A stretch of DNA of 64,000 nt from Streptomyces sp. ASQP_92 (GCF_025399895.1 NZ_JAODUA010000004.1:186001-250000), one strand, 5' to 3'; numbered from the stretch's first letter, positions 38,192 through 47,365 are shown. The notes: generated by a model from the sequence alone, not told the origin. Numbers and translations are program-made.

Positions 38192-41100
38192 TCACGGCGA
38201 CGACGGTCGCGCTGGGGCAGTCGTATCGTTCATCTCACCGATCGCCTGCCACAGTCGCCCCGCCCGCTCGTGGTGTTGGCGAGCCAGGTGATGGATTCCG
38301 GCGGCGGCATCCAGATCCCCGATCAGTTGCCAGCATGTGGCCTCGTCCTGGCGGTCGCCGTGTCGGTGAAACAGGGCCGCCGCCCGCTCCAGCACGGGAG
38401 CCGCGCGTTCCCGGTCGTCCTGGCCGGCGTATACGCGGCCGACTTCCAACAGCGTGTATCCGGTGCACCGTTCGTCGGCGAGGTTCTCGAACGTGGCCAG
38501 CGCCTGACCCAGGCAACTCAGTGCCTCGTCCGGGTCGCTGCGGCGATCGTGCAGTCGGCTGAACCGTCGCAGCACGACGGCCACACGGTGCTCGTCCTCC
38601 AACTCCCCGGCCAGGCGCAGGGCTCCGGTGAACCAGGACTCCGCCTCGTCGAGCTCGCCCTGCATGAGCCGCATCACGCCCATGGAGCACGACAGTTGGG
38701 CCTCGATGGACCGGTCGCCCTCACCGACCGCGATGGCCAGCGCCTCCTCGACGCGATCCAGTGCTTCGTCGTCACGGCCCTGTACCCGGCTGACCGTACT
38801 GAGCGTCGCCAACGACAACGCCTCGCCCCGTTTGTCCCCGGTGTCCCGGCACAGCTCGATGGAGGATTCGAGGGCACGCGTGGCGCGGTCGTACTCGTCC
38901 TGGTAGATGTGCAGTTGCCCGAGGCCGCGCAGCAGCACGGCTGCTCCCGGCGCATTGCCGGCGGCCTCGGCCGCGTCCAACGCGAGCCGGTGTCCGTGCT
39001 GCCAGTCCTGATACAGGCAGCGGTGGTCGTAATAGGTCGCCGTACCGGCGGCCAGCTCCCAGGCCAACTCGTCCAGGCCCCAGTCCACGGCCAGTTTCAC
39101 CGCGCCGAGCAGGTTGTCGCGCTCCGCGTCGAACCAGCCGAACGCGTCGGCCATGAGCCGCTCCACGATGGCGTCGGGCAGCGACCGGCGGGGTGCCGAG
39201 CCGCGCGGGGCGGCGAGCAGGCCGCCCGGCAGCCGGTCCGTGCCGCGCCTGACCAGATCGAGCCAGACGGCCAGGACCCGGACGATCGCATCCCGCTTGT
39301 CCGCCGTCGCGAGCGGGGCGGCGATTTCCACGGCACAGGTCCTGATCAGGTCGTGCAGCCGGTACCGAGGCTCGCCGAGAGCGTCGGTGGCGACCAGCCG
39401 CACCAGGCTGGCGTCGACGAGGATGTCCAGCACCTCCTCCCCGTCCGGGCGGTCCAGGAGCGGGCCGACCACCCAACCGGGCAGGGTGTAGGCGCCGAGC
39501 AGGCCGAGCAGGCTCAGCGCGCGCACCGCGTCGGCCGGCAGCAGTCGCAGGCTCAGCTCGACGCTGGCGCGCACGCTGAGGTCCCCGATCCTCAGCTCGG
39601 CCAGGCGCCGCGACTCATCCTCGATCCGTTCCCGCAGCACCCGCAGCGACCAGGCGGGGCGGCCGGTGAGTTTGCCGCTGGCGATGCGGATCGCCAGCGG
39701 CAGGTTGCCGCAGCAGTCGAGGATGGCGTCGGCTTCGTCCGATTCCCGCTCGACCCGGTCGCGCCCCACGATTCCCGTGAACAACTCGCGCGCTTCCGGC
39801 GGGCTGAGCACATCCAGATCGATGTGCCGAGCGCCGGGGAGTTGTGTCAGCAGGGTGCGGCTTGTGATCAACACGGCACAACCGTCGGCTCCGGGCAGCA
39901 GCGGCAGCACCTGATCCGCGTGACCGGCATCGTCCAGTACCACCAGCATGCGGCGGTCCACCAGGAGAGACCTGTAGAGCGCGGCCCGCTCGAAGAGGCT
40001 GTTCGGGATCGCGCTGCCGGCGATCGAGAGGGCGCGCAGTGCCTCCGCCAACATCAGACCGGGGTCCCGCGGTTCGTCCGATGTCGCCGCGAGGTTGAGG
40101 TAGAGCTGCCCGTCCGGGAAACAATCGCTCGCCAGCCGAGCGGCGTGCGTCACCAAGCAGGATTTGCCGACGCCGGGTCCGCCCACGATGACGGCCACGG
40201 GTGCTCGCTTCGCCGTCGAGCCGTCGAGCAGCCCCGCGATCTCGGCCAGCGCGTCGGCCCGTCCCACGAAGTCCGGCACATCTAGAGGCAGTTGACGTAC
40301 CGGCATCACCATGACCGGACCGGCGGCCACCACATCATGGTTCTGCGCCGATGGGTCCGAGGGGCGGTGTTCCGGTTCCGCAGCCCGGCCTGGGGACGGG
40401 GCCGTTGCCCGGTCTGGGGTCGGTTCCGCAACCCGGTGTGGGGTGTCCGGGGTCGGTTCCGCAACCCGGTGTGGGGTCTCCGAGGTCGGGCCCGTAGCCG
40501 GACCGGGAGCCGAGTCCGGAGCGCGCCCCAGATTGCGCCCCGGTGCCGAGTCCGGAGTCCGCTCAGGAGCCAAAAAGGGGATTGCCACCGGATCCGGAGC
40601 CGTCAGAGCGGGATCCGCGGTCAGGATGCGCTGATGCAGCGCTCGGAGGGAGGGAGCGGGGTCGACGCCGAGCTCGTCGGCGAGTGTGCGGCGCAGCCGT
40701 TCGTACGTCTGAAGCGCCTCACCCTGTCGCCGACACCGGTAGAGAGCGACCATCAGATGCTGGGCGACATCCTCGTCGTAGGGGTACTCCCGGACCAGGT
40801 AGGCCAGTTCGTCGATGACCTCCCGGTGACGCCCCAGGTCGAGTTCGATGGCCAGGCACTGTTTGTGCGTGGCCGCACGTCTCTCGTTCAAGCGCGCCGC
40901 GTCGATCTCCAGGGTCCGGCTGGAGATGTCCGCCAGGGCGCTCCCCCGCCAGCACGCCAGGGCCCGCCGCAGCGCGACCGCACTCGCGGCCGGGGCCGCA
41001 TGCCGTTCGGCGAGGCGCCGCTCGTGATCGAACTCCAGCAGGTCGAGCTGGTCTCGCGCCACGTGGATCGCATAGCCGCCGCGGTGCGTACTGATCAAGG

Positions 41101-41341
41101 AGCGCGGAGCTCCGCAGTCGGCGAGGTTGCGACGCAACCCGGAAACGGCGTCCTGGACTTGGCGGATGGCGGTGGCGGGCGGGTCCGTATCCCACATCAC
41201 GGCGACGAGCCGTTCCATGGAGACCGTGCTGTTGGCGTCGATCAGAAGCGCGGCCAGCATTTTGGCTTGCCGCGGACCGTTCAGCTGGACCGCACGTTCG
41301 GCGATCTGGGCATGTAACGGCCCCAGTAAGCCGAATTCCAT
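38192..41341 (-). CDS. SARP/AfsR-type regulator with NB-ARC and TPR domains, two TTA codons
   Basis: A 1049-residue pathway-regulator-like protein. Order: OmpR-type winged helix (residues ~1-95, GPRQAKMLAALLIDANSTVS), BTAD domain (~100-245), a Pro-rich linker with an 11-residue repeat (TPHRVAEPTPD), NB-ARC ATPase (~360-650) with Walker A GGPGVGKS (Lys393) and MLVVLDDA, then TPR repeats to the end. SARPs activate secondary-metabolite promoters. Two TTA codons occur at codons 5 and 9, so bldA tRNA probably gates translation. The start at MEFGLLGPLHAQ has a GGGGGGA site; the longer frame upstream runs into the divergent promoter region. No biosynthetic cluster is adjacent, so it may act on a distant one. 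Confidence 0.93.
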   Translation of the reverse strand: MEFGLLGPLHAQIAERAVQLNGPRQAKMLAALLIDANSTVSMERLVAVMWDTDPPATAIRQVQDAVSGLRRNLADCGAPRSLISTHRGGYAIHVARDQLDLLEFDHERRLAERHAAPAASAVALRRALACWRGSALADISSRTLEIDAARLNERRAATHKQCLAIELDLGRHREVIDELAYLVREYPYDEDVAQHLMVALYRCRRQGEALQTYERLRRTLADELGVDPAPSLRALHQRILTADPALTAPDPVAIPFLAPERTPDSAPGRNLGRAPDSAPGPATGPTSETPHRVAEPTPDTPHRVAEPTPDRATAPSPGRAAEPEHRPSDPSAQNHDVVAAGPVMVMPVRQLPLDVPDFVGRADALAEIAGLLDGSTAKRAPVAVIVGGPGVGKSCLVTHAARLASDCFPDGQLYLNLAATSDEPRDPGLMLAEALRALSIAGSAIPNSLFERAALYRSLLVDRRMLVVLDDAGHADQVLPLLPGADGCAVLITSRTLLTQLPGARHIDLDVLSPPEARELFTGIVGRDRVERESDEADAILDCCGNLPLAIRIASGKLTGRPAWSLRVLRERIEDESRRLAELRIGDLSVRASVELSLRLLPADAVRALSLLGLLGAYTLPGWVVGPLLDRPDGEEVLDILVDASLVRLVATDALGEPRYRLHDLIRTCAVEIAAPLATADKRDAIVRVLAVWLDLVRRGTDRLPGGLLAAPRGSAPRRSLPDAIVERLMADAFGWFDAERDNLLGAVKLAVDWGLDELAWELAAGTATYYDHRCLYQDWQHGHRLALDAAEAAGNAPGAAVLLRGLGQLHIYQDEYDRATRALESSIELCRDTGDKRGEALSLATLSTVSRVQGRDDEALDRVEEALAIAVGEGDRSIEAQLSCSMGVMRLMQGELDEAESWFTGALRLAGELEDEHRVAVVLRRFSRLHDRRSDPDEALSCLGQALATFENLADERCTGYTLLEVGRVYAGQDDRERAAPVLERAAALFHRHGDRQDEATCWQLIGDLDAAAGIHHLARQHHERAGRLWQAIGEMNDTTAPARPSSP
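40421..40486. repeat. Two 33-bp tandem units in the SARP linker
   Basis: Units 40421-40453 and 40454-40486 (start CGGTTCCGCAACCCGGTGTG) encode a duplicated TPHRVAEPTPD. Near-perfect identity suggests recent expansion by slippage in a linker that tolerates length change. Confidence 0.9.
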
Positions 41342-41391
41342 GTTCCCCCCGGCACGTGACAATTGGCGCCCATCCCCCGGCTGACCTGGCA

Positions 41392-41411
41392 CTAGGACGA
41401 ATCTAGGACGG
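41392..41411. promoter_or_regulatory. Direct repeats with 11-bp spacing, candidate SARP binding site
   Basis: CTAGGACGA is followed by AT and CTAGGACGG, exactly one helical turn (11 bp) apart. SARP activators such as ActII-ORF4 bind tandem heptamers with this spacing. The site lies 51 bp upstream of the SARP start and about 210 bp before the divergent secreted-protein gene, so it could serve either. Confidence 0.5.
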
Positions 41412-41618
41412 TCGACGGATGTGTGTCCATAGCGTCTCCGCTGCACGGCTCGGCCAAGGCGGGCCTCAGGACTCCGCGAGGAGTGGCTTCGTCGGGTGAC
41501 CTCCGGCGTGTGCTCCCCCACGCACCGCCGCACGGTCCGCGCGCACCGTTGCACGGCTCCATACGCATTGCCGCACGACTTCCGATCGGCGAAACGACAG
41601 AAGGAGCACTGATCAGCC

Positions 41619-42023
41619 ATGCTTCGTAACTGGAAGACCTTCGGCGCACTGGCACTCGCGGGGTGCTGCGCCACGATCGGCCTCGTCACGAGTTCGGCCG
41701 AGGCGCAGACGAAGCCGCACCCCACGGGTGTCATGGATTCGGGCTCGTACAACGACTCCGGCAGGACCGGAACCTACCAATTCGTGGCAAACAATTGGGA
41801 CGGCCGTTACCAGCGCTATCAGCAATCGCTGGTCTGGGTCGCCGGGCAGGACGGCGGCAAGGACATGGCCCACTGTCTGCGGGGCAATGGCGGCGGCAAC
41901 TGGTACGAGTCCTCGATCGTCGCGCGCAACGGCACGAACTCCTCGCACTACGACTGCACCAACAACGGCACCTACAACCAGGGGTTCGACCAGGTGGACG
42001 TCGACCTGAGCAACTGGTGACGG
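41619..42023 (+). CDS. Small secreted protein (133 aa)
   Basis: Starts MLRNWKTFGALALAGCCATI with a signal peptide cut near SSAEAQ/T. The mature part is rich in Asn, Gly and Tyr (GTYQFVANNWDGRYQRYQQS, RGNGGGNWYESSIVARNG) with two cysteines (CLRGN, DCTNN) that may form a disulfide. No family recognised; Asn/Tyr richness resembles extracellular beta-rich proteins. It follows a GAAGGAG site and ends at a hairpin. Divergent from the SARP gene, so it may be a target. Confidence 0.75.
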
Positions 42024-42042
42024 GTGTTTGAGCAGTGAACAG

Positions 42043-42080
42043 CGGCCCCGGTGCGCCCCGTTGGGACCGCGCCGGGGCCG
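42043..42080 (+). terminator. Hairpin between secreted-protein gene and next gene
   Basis: A 9-bp perfect stem (CGGCCCCGG / CCGGGGCCG) with a 20-nt loop begins 19 bp after the stop codon of the secreted protein and ends 27 bp before the next start. It is likely a terminator for the first gene. Confidence 0.6.
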
Positions 42081-42107
42081 TGCCCATCCCGTTCGAAGGA
42101 GGAGCCC

Positions 42108-42959
42108 GTGGCGAAGCTCGTCAAACACAAGGCCCTTGCGGTCACGGTGACCGTGATCGTTGCCGCGGTGGTCGCGGCGGGGTTCGCGTACTTTCCGTCC
42201 GACGACGGCCCGACAGCATCGGCAACGGCGAACACCCGCCGCTTCGTGCTGATCCTGGCCGGGGCCTCAGGCGCCTCGGAGTCGGGAAGGTTCGACCTTG
42301 AGGTTGCAGCGCGTACGGAAGCCCTGACTGCCGCATGCATGAAGTCGCACGGGTTCCAGTACCTGCCCAAGGACCCGCGCAGCGTGGTCGATGTCGAGGA
42401 CGCATCGGACTTCACGAGCCTCGACTACGCACGCACGCACGGGTTCGGGATATCGGTCTTCCCGCATTTCGTGCCCGAAGCTCCGGAAACCAAGAAATAC
42501 GAGAAGAGTCTCTCGGCCGCTTCTCTCAAGGCTCACGACTCGGCTCTGGCGGGGTGTGTCGACAACTCGCAGCGTACGGCCGAGAAGGAGTACGGCATCC
42601 CCGAGGCGAACTCCGTGTGGGCTCGGGTGGACGGTGAGGTGCAGCGAGACGGCCGCTACGAAGCGGCACTTGAGACGTGGCGAGCCTGTGCGGCGGCGGC
42701 GGCCGGCCATCCGGCGCGGTCCCGTCTCGCGCTCATCACGGACCTGCGCAAGCAATACACGTCCGTGATGGCCGCCCTCCGGACCGGGACTACGACGCCG
42801 TCCCAGGACCAACTGGCGGCGCTGGCTGCGAAAGCCCCCGCATGGCAGAAGTTCCACCGAGCGGAAATCGACGCAGCCGTGGCGACCTTCCCCTGCTCGC
42901 AGACCGCCGACCGGGCGTATGTGTCCACATTCATGGAGCACTTGAACCCCAGCGGCTGA
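42108..42959 (+). CDS. Hypothetical exported or membrane-anchored protein (283 aa)
   Basis: GTG start (VAKLVKHKALAVTVTVIVAA) behind AAGGAGGAG. One N-terminal hydrophobic helix at about residues 9-29 acts as signal anchor or signal peptide, followed by an extracytoplasmic, mostly helical domain with four cysteines (TAACMKSHGFQYL, ALAGCVDNSQ, WRACAAAA, FPCSQTADRA). No family recognised. The C-M-x-x-H-G-F pattern near residue 77 is shared with many Streptomyces small exported proteins. It precedes another exported protein gene. Confidence 0.75.
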   Translation: MAKLVKHKALAVTVTVIVAAVVAAGFAYFPSDDGPTASATANTRRFVLILAGASGASESGRFDLEVAARTEALTAACMKSHGFQYLPKDPRSVVDVEDASDFTSLDYARTHGFGISVFPHFVPEAPETKKYEKSLSAASLKAHDSALAGCVDNSQRTAEKEYGIPEANSVWARVDGEVQRDGRYEAALETWRACAAAAAGHPARSRLALITDLRKQYTSVMAALRTGTTTPSQDQLAALAAKAPAWQKFHRAEIDAAVATFPCSQTADRAYVSTFMEHLNPSG

Positions 42960-43078
42960 GGTCGGCGAGCCTTGACGGACCACCACCAGCAGCAGCAACG
43001 AAGCGGTCAACTTTTCCGGAAGAGCCCTTCACAGACTGGCTGTTGACAGTGACTCCCACGCCAACAAAGGTAACAGCG

Positions 43079-43681
43079 GTGTGCGATACAGGGATTCATC
43101 GCTCGGCGTTCAAAGCACCGCCCCGCGGCACCCGTGGGCGCCGGACCAGCCGCCTGACACTCATCGGCGCCGCCCTCTGCCTTCTCGGTTCCACCTCTGC
43201 CTGCGGGCTTCTGCCGGAGCATCCGGCAGCGGACAAAGCCCTGACTCTGGGGTTGCGCGTCACCGGGTCACGGATCGAGGTCAAAGTCCCTCTGTGCCCG
43301 GGCAAACGCGTCTCCCACGTCGAAGTCTGGAAGCCCAGCGACGGCAAGGGCGGCGAAAGGCTGCTCTGGTGGGGCACCGGCCCCTCCGCACCCCGACAGG
43401 GAGCAAGCGCCGGCGTCATCCCCTTGTGGAGCGCCGTCGGCTATGCCAGTGCCTCTTCCGCACCACGCCCCTCGACCCTCTTGCCACAGATCGACATCTC
43501 CGTGGATTACGCCGGTGAGCACGATGGCGTCGGCGGCATCCTCGACACACGCCAGGCCTCCAACTCCGGCCTGAAACCCGGGCAGTACTGGACCACGCGA
43601 GACAGCTCCATGACCGGTAAAGAGATCGACGACCACCTTCGATGTCATCAGTACTCGTCTCCGGCCGCCGAACGGCCGTGA
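43079..43681 (+). CDS. Putative lipoprotein (200 aa)
   Basis: The N-terminus has arginines, a hydrophobic stretch (LTLIGAALCLLGSTSAC) and a lipobox-like TSAC/GLLPEH, which suggests acylation at the cysteine. The mature domain (VTGSRIEVKVPLCPGKRVSH, VEVWKPSDGKGGERLLWWG) is beta-rich and ends with a cysteine-containing tail. No family recognised. GTG start follows AAAGGTAACAGC; the longer upstream frame is not supported. A TTGACA hexamer at 43043-43048 might be a -35 element, but no -10 is clear. Confidence 0.65.
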   Translation: MCDTGIHRSAFKAPPRGTRGRRTSRLTLIGAALCLLGSTSACGLLPEHPAADKALTLGLRVTGSRIEVKVPLCPGKRVSHVEVWKPSDGKGGERLLWWGTGPSAPRQGASAGVIPLWSAVGYASASSAPRPSTLLPQIDISVDYAGEHDGVGGILDTRQASNSGLKPGQYWTTRDSSMTGKEIDDHLRCHQYSSPAAERP

Positions 43682-43715
43682 CGCAGACGTCAGTTGACCG
43701 AAACCTGACGCAGCC

Positions 43716-44879
43716 TCAGTTACAAAGTGCCGCCGCCTGCGCCTTGCCCAGTCCCCCGCTCTCCGGGATCGGTCGCTCGTCCTTCAGTTCCGCGCCGAGG
43801 TCGTAGACATTGACGAGGACCAACTGCCGTTCGCCATCGGTGGTGATGAGGGACACGCTGGTGAAGCCGGGGCCGGCGCCGTCGGTCTCCCAGGCGCTGA
43901 TCCGCTCGGTGTTCGGCCCCGAGCCACACGGCAGGTCCATGTGCTGCACGCCGAGCCCGTACGCCGGCGCTTTGGGGAACCGCACCGTCGTCAGGAGTTC
44001 GCGCTGCTGGGCGGGGCGCAGCAACCTACCGGTGAACAGGGCCCGGTGGAAGCGGGCCAGGTCGTCGACCGTGGAGATCATGGCACCGGCGGTCCAGTCG
44101 TACGACGGGCTGAACCGGGTCATATCGCGTCCCGCGAGGTCATAACCGTGCAGATGGGGACCGTGAATGGCGGGGTCGGTAACAGGGAAGGACGTGTCCT
44201 TCAGGCCGAGGGGGGCGAGGATCCGATGCCGGATTTCCGAGGGTGCGCTGTGATGTGTGACCGCCTCGATCACCAGGCCGGCGAGTAGGTAGTTGGTGTT
44301 GGAGTATGACCAGCCGCTGCCGGGGGCGAAGAGCGGCTTGTGCCGCACGGCGCGGGCGATCACTTGCCGAGGGGTGTAGACGTGGTCCCATTCCTGGCGC
44401 TCGAGGTAGGGGGCGAAGAACTCCGGCTCCTCGGTGGGGTCGTATATGCCCGAGGTGTGGTTGAGCAGTTGCCGGATGGTGATGTCCCTTCCGGCGTTGC
44501 CGTTCCCCTGGACCACACCCGGCAGCCATCTTTCTACGCTGTCATCGAGCGAGAGCCGCCCTTCGCCCTCCAGTTGCAGCAGCACCGTCGATACGAACGA
44601 CTTGGTGTTGCTGGCGATCCGGAACCTCTGGTCCGGCCTCGCTCGCTCGCCGGTCGCCGTGTCCGCGAGCCCGGCCGCCACCCGTGACGCACGCTCTCCG
44701 CGCCTGGTATACGCCACGACACCGGGGAATCCGTCCGAGACCGTCTGCTCGACGGCCTCCGTGAGGCCGGCGGGCGGCGGGGCCGACACCCGATCCGCCG
44801 CGGCCGCCGGGAAGACCCCCGATACCGCCACCGCGCAAAGCCCCGCCACCAGTGTTGTCGCCCGCATACGTGCCTTCAC
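43716..44879 (-). CDS. Serine hydrolase, class C beta-lactamase/D-alanyl-D-alanine carboxypeptidase type
   Basis: A 387-residue exported protein: signal peptide to about VFPAAAADRV, then the beta-lactamase fold with active-site SxxK in FRIASNTKSFVSTVLLQ, YxN in WSYSNTNYLLAGLVIE, and the late HxG-like region near WETDGAGPGF. Such proteins include D,D-carboxypeptidases, esterases and regulatory penicillin-binding proteins of Streptomyces. GTG start (VKARMRATTLVAG) behind AGGGG. The gene is convergent with the lipoprotein gene and lies downstream of an alpha/beta hydrolase gene on the same strand. Confidence 0.88.
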   Translation of the reverse strand: MKARMRATTLVAGLCAVAVSGVFPAAAADRVSAPPPAGLTEAVEQTVSDGFPGVVAYTRRGERASRVAAGLADTATGERARPDQRFRIASNTKSFVSTVLLQLEGEGRLSLDDSVERWLPGVVQGNGNAGRDITIRQLLNHTSGIYDPTEEPEFFAPYLERQEWDHVYTPRQVIARAVRHKPLFAPGSGWSYSNTNYLLAGLVIEAVTHHSAPSEIRHRILAPLGLKDTSFPVTDPAIHGPHLHGYDLAGRDMTRFSPSYDWTAGAMISTVDDLARFHRALFTGRLLRPAQQRELLTTVRFPKAPAYGLGVQHMDLPCGSGPNTERISAWETDGAGPGFTSVSLITTDGERQLVLVNVYDLGAELKDERPIPESGGLGKAQAAALCN

Positions 44880-45062
44880 CGATTGCCCCTGATTTTGTTG
44901 TCCGTTCCGTTGCAGTCTCAGCGTGCCGGTTCACACACGGGTCGCCCATCCAGCTGACGCCCGGGTTGCTACGGGGGTTCTCCCCACCCCCGCCCGCCAC
45001 GCCCGCGCAGGGCGAAGTTCCCGGCCAACGTGCCGAGCCCTGGGCGGGACCCCACCACACCC

Positions 45063-45866
45063 TCAGCGTTTGACGAACGCGAGGAATTCACCGAGCTCCT
45101 TCGCCACGTCGCCCGGCACCTCGACGGGGAGAAGGTGCCCCACATCGGGGACGGTGGTGAGGACGGCACCCGGAATGTGCGGCAGGAGGTGGCGACGCAG
45201 GACGCTCGGCGGTTCGACCACGTCGTTCTCCGCCGCCAGCACGGCCACGGGAGCCGTGATGCCACGCACGGCATGTGTGATGTCCTGCGCGATACCCCGG
45301 AGTGGCCATTCCCGCCGCGCCTCGAATCCGGTCGCGAGACTGTCACGCTCCGCCGTAGCGCGCACCGCCTCGGAGAGAGGCGTAGCGGACAGGATGTGGT
45401 CGAGGGCGTGCCGCACCGTTTCGGGTGAGTCGTACGCGTGGGACAGACCTTGGCGGTACTCCTCGGTCACGGTGGCGGGAGGCTGGGGCGGGGCGGGTGC
45501 GATGAGGAACACACCGGCCAGACCGGCCGGCCTGCGAGCCGCGACGAGCTGACTCACCTTCCCGCCCATGGAGTGGCCGACAAGGATGAACGGGCCCGAC
45601 ACACTTACATCGACGACGCGGGCCAGGTCATCGGCGAGTTGGTCGAGGTGGTACGGGCCTGGCAGCGTCCGCGAGGCGCCCCAGCCGCGCTGATCGAACC
45701 GGACTGTCCGCTGCTCAGCGGGCAGATGGGCCAGCACACCGTTCCAGGTGTCGGCAGAGCCTCCCCAATAGTGGACGAATACCAGCGCCGTTCCGCTCCG
45801 GCCGCCGACCCGTACATCCACGCTTCCGCCCGACACCGAAATCTGCTTTGTGGTTTCCACCTTCAC
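45063..45866 (-). CDS. Alpha/beta hydrolase
   Basis: A 267-residue soluble hydrolase: oxyanion strand VFVHYWGGSADTWNGV, FDQRGWGASRTL, nucleophile in ILVGHSMGGKVSQLVAA (Ser), acidic residue near LAAENDVVEPPSV and catalytic His in VPDVGHLLPVEVPG. It resembles haloperoxidase/lactonase-type hydrolases. GTG start (VKVETTKQISVSGGS) behind AAAGGTGG; the frame continues upstream without similarity. It is divergent from an AraC-family regulator, which probably controls it. Confidence 0.87.
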   Translation of the reverse strand: MKVETTKQISVSGGSVDVRVGGRSGTALVFVHYWGGSADTWNGVLAHLPAEQRTVRFDQRGWGASRTLPGPYHLDQLADDLARVVDVSVSGPFILVGHSMGGKVSQLVAARRPAGLAGVFLIAPAPPQPPATVTEEYRQGLSHAYDSPETVRHALDHILSATPLSEAVRATAERDSLATGFEARREWPLRGIAQDITHAVRGITAPVAVLAAENDVVEPPSVLRRHLLPHIPGAVLTTVPDVGHLLPVEVPGDVAKELGEFLAFVKR

Positions 45867-46005
45867 GCCACCTTTTACTTCACCGAGCGGGACGGTCACC
45901 TCCCGCGCTCACAGCCTGGGCCAGCCCCCTGGCTCGTTCGCCAGGTGCACACTTGACGCTAGGGGAGATGTCGTTCGCTCCCTGGTGAAAAGGAGCGCGG
46001 TACTT

Positions 46006-46893
46006 GTGAAAAGCGGACACCCCACTGTGCGGCAGCTGCACTACTCCCCCGCGGTCGGTTCGCCCCACGGCGTGGAGGTGCTTTCGTTCGCCGCGCTGCG
46101 CTCCATGGACGTCCAGCGCCATCGCGCACTGCCCCAACGCCCCGACTTCCACGTCCTCGCCCTGGTCGGCTCGGGCACCGGTCACCACGAAGCGGACTTC
46201 CGCTCGTACCCGCTCAAGGAGGGCAGCGCCATGTGGATCCGCCCCGGCATGGTGCACCGCTGGAGCGACATCGAGGAGTGTGGCGGCCCTCTGGTCCTCT
46301 TCCGGCCCGGCTTCCTCCCCGACCTGACCACCAAGGAGGCCACGGCCCCGACGTGCTGGCATCTCGGCCCGACACATCTGGGCCTGGCTCTGTACGCGGT
46401 CGAGCATCTCGTCCGTGAGCACGACACGGCGGCCCGCACTCCGCACCTGGCAGCCCCCGCCCTGCTGTCCCACCTGCTCGCGGCGCTGGTTCTGCGAGCG
46501 CTTCCCCATTCGCCCACCCCTGGGGACTCGCCCCGGTCCGACCAGGAGGCCGAGAATGTGTTCCGCGCCTACCAAGCCGCTGTCGAGGAACATTGCACCG
46601 ACTGGCACCAAGTGGCTGACTACGCATCGGCATTGGGCTACGGCGTACGAACCCTCACCCGCGCCACCCGGGCCGCCACAGGCATGGGGGCGAAGGCCTA
46701 CCTCGACCAGCGGATTCTCCTCGAAGCCAAAAGACTGCTGGCCCACACCGACATGCCGGTCAACGGCTGCGCCCGACGCCTCGGCTTCCGGGACGCCGGC
46801 AACTTCACCACGTTCTTCCGGCGCCAGGCAGCCGTTACGCCTGCGGCCTGGCGCACCGCTTACGGCACGGCCGGCGCCACGGGTCGGATGTAA
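46006..46893 (+). CDS. AraC-family transcriptional regulator
   Basis: A 295-residue regulator: N-terminal cupin-like sensor (RPDFHVLALVGSGTGHHEAD, SAMWIRPGMVHRW) and C-terminal double HTH (VADYASALGYGVRTLTRATR, then INGCARRLGFRDAGNFTTFF in the form VNGCARRLGF with RRQAAVTPAAWR). Divergent from an alpha/beta hydrolase. Start at GTG (VKSGHPTVRQLHYS) behind AAAAGGAGC; a longer frame exists but is not favoured. Confidence 0.87.
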   Translation: MKSGHPTVRQLHYSPAVGSPHGVEVLSFAALRSMDVQRHRALPQRPDFHVLALVGSGTGHHEADFRSYPLKEGSAMWIRPGMVHRWSDIEECGGPLVLFRPGFLPDLTTKEATAPTCWHLGPTHLGLALYAVEHLVREHDTAARTPHLAAPALLSHLLAALVLRALPHSPTPGDSPRSDQEAENVFRAYQAAVEEHCTDWHQVADYASALGYGVRTLTRATRAATGMGAKAYLDQRILLEAKRLLAHTDMPVNGCARRLGFRDAGNFTTFFRRQAAVTPAAWRTAYGTAGATGRM

Positions 46894-46951
46894 TCAGCAC
46901 GGGGCGGCATCGCACACCCAGTCGTCGGCGCCGAGCGCACCGAACGGTCGC

Positions 46952-47365
46952 CTACCCCGCATCATCCTCGCGGTCAGCGGCTTCGTTGGCTCGCCCGATC
47001 TCGGCCATGTGGTCCTCCGCCCAGGTCCGCAGTCCCGCGAGGGCGGCTTCCAAAGACCGCCCCAGATCGGTGAGTTGGTAGTGAACACGGGGTGGCACGG
47101 TGGGCTCCACCCTGCGTGACACCAGCCCGTCGCGCGTCAGGCTCCGCAGTGTCACGGACAGCATCTTCTGCGAAACGCCGGGCATCCGACGCCTCAGCTC
47201 CGCGAAGCGCACCTCGTCGGGTGCGGCATCGGCGAGCGTCTTGACGGCCATGGACGTCCACTTCGTACCGATGCGGTCGAGCAACTGCCGCGTCGGGCAG
47301 TAGGGATCGAACACATCTCCCCGCACCCCGCGAGCGGCGGCGGTACGGGCTTCGCGGGGGGTCAC
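46952..47365 (-). CDS. HxlR-family transcriptional regulator
   Basis: A 137-residue winged-helix protein of the HxlR/DUF24 family. CPTRQLLDRIGTKWTSMAV carries the family Cys23 that in some relatives senses electrophiles, followed by RFAELRRRMPGVSQKMLSVT, LRSLTRDGLVSRR and a C-terminal helix. GTG start (VTPREARTAAARG). Divergent from an alpha/beta hydrolase with a palindrome in the gap, the expected arrangement for a repressor and its target. Confidence 0.9.
   Translation of the reverse strand: MTPREARTAAARGVRGDVFDPYCPTRQLLDRIGTKWTSMAVKTLADAAPDEVRFAELRRRMPGVSQKMLSVTLRSLTRDGLVSRRVEPTVPPRVHYQLTDLGRSLEAALAGLRTWAEDHMAEIGRANEAADREDDAG

Noticed and set aside
38270..40285. 671-residue frame antisense to the SARP gene
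   Set aside because: Gln/Val/Arg-biased shadow; SARP domains on the other strand are unambiguous.
43043..43048. Sigma-70-like TTGACA promoter for the lipoprotein gene
   Set aside because: A -35-like hexamer exists but no acceptable -10 lies 16-18 bp downstream.
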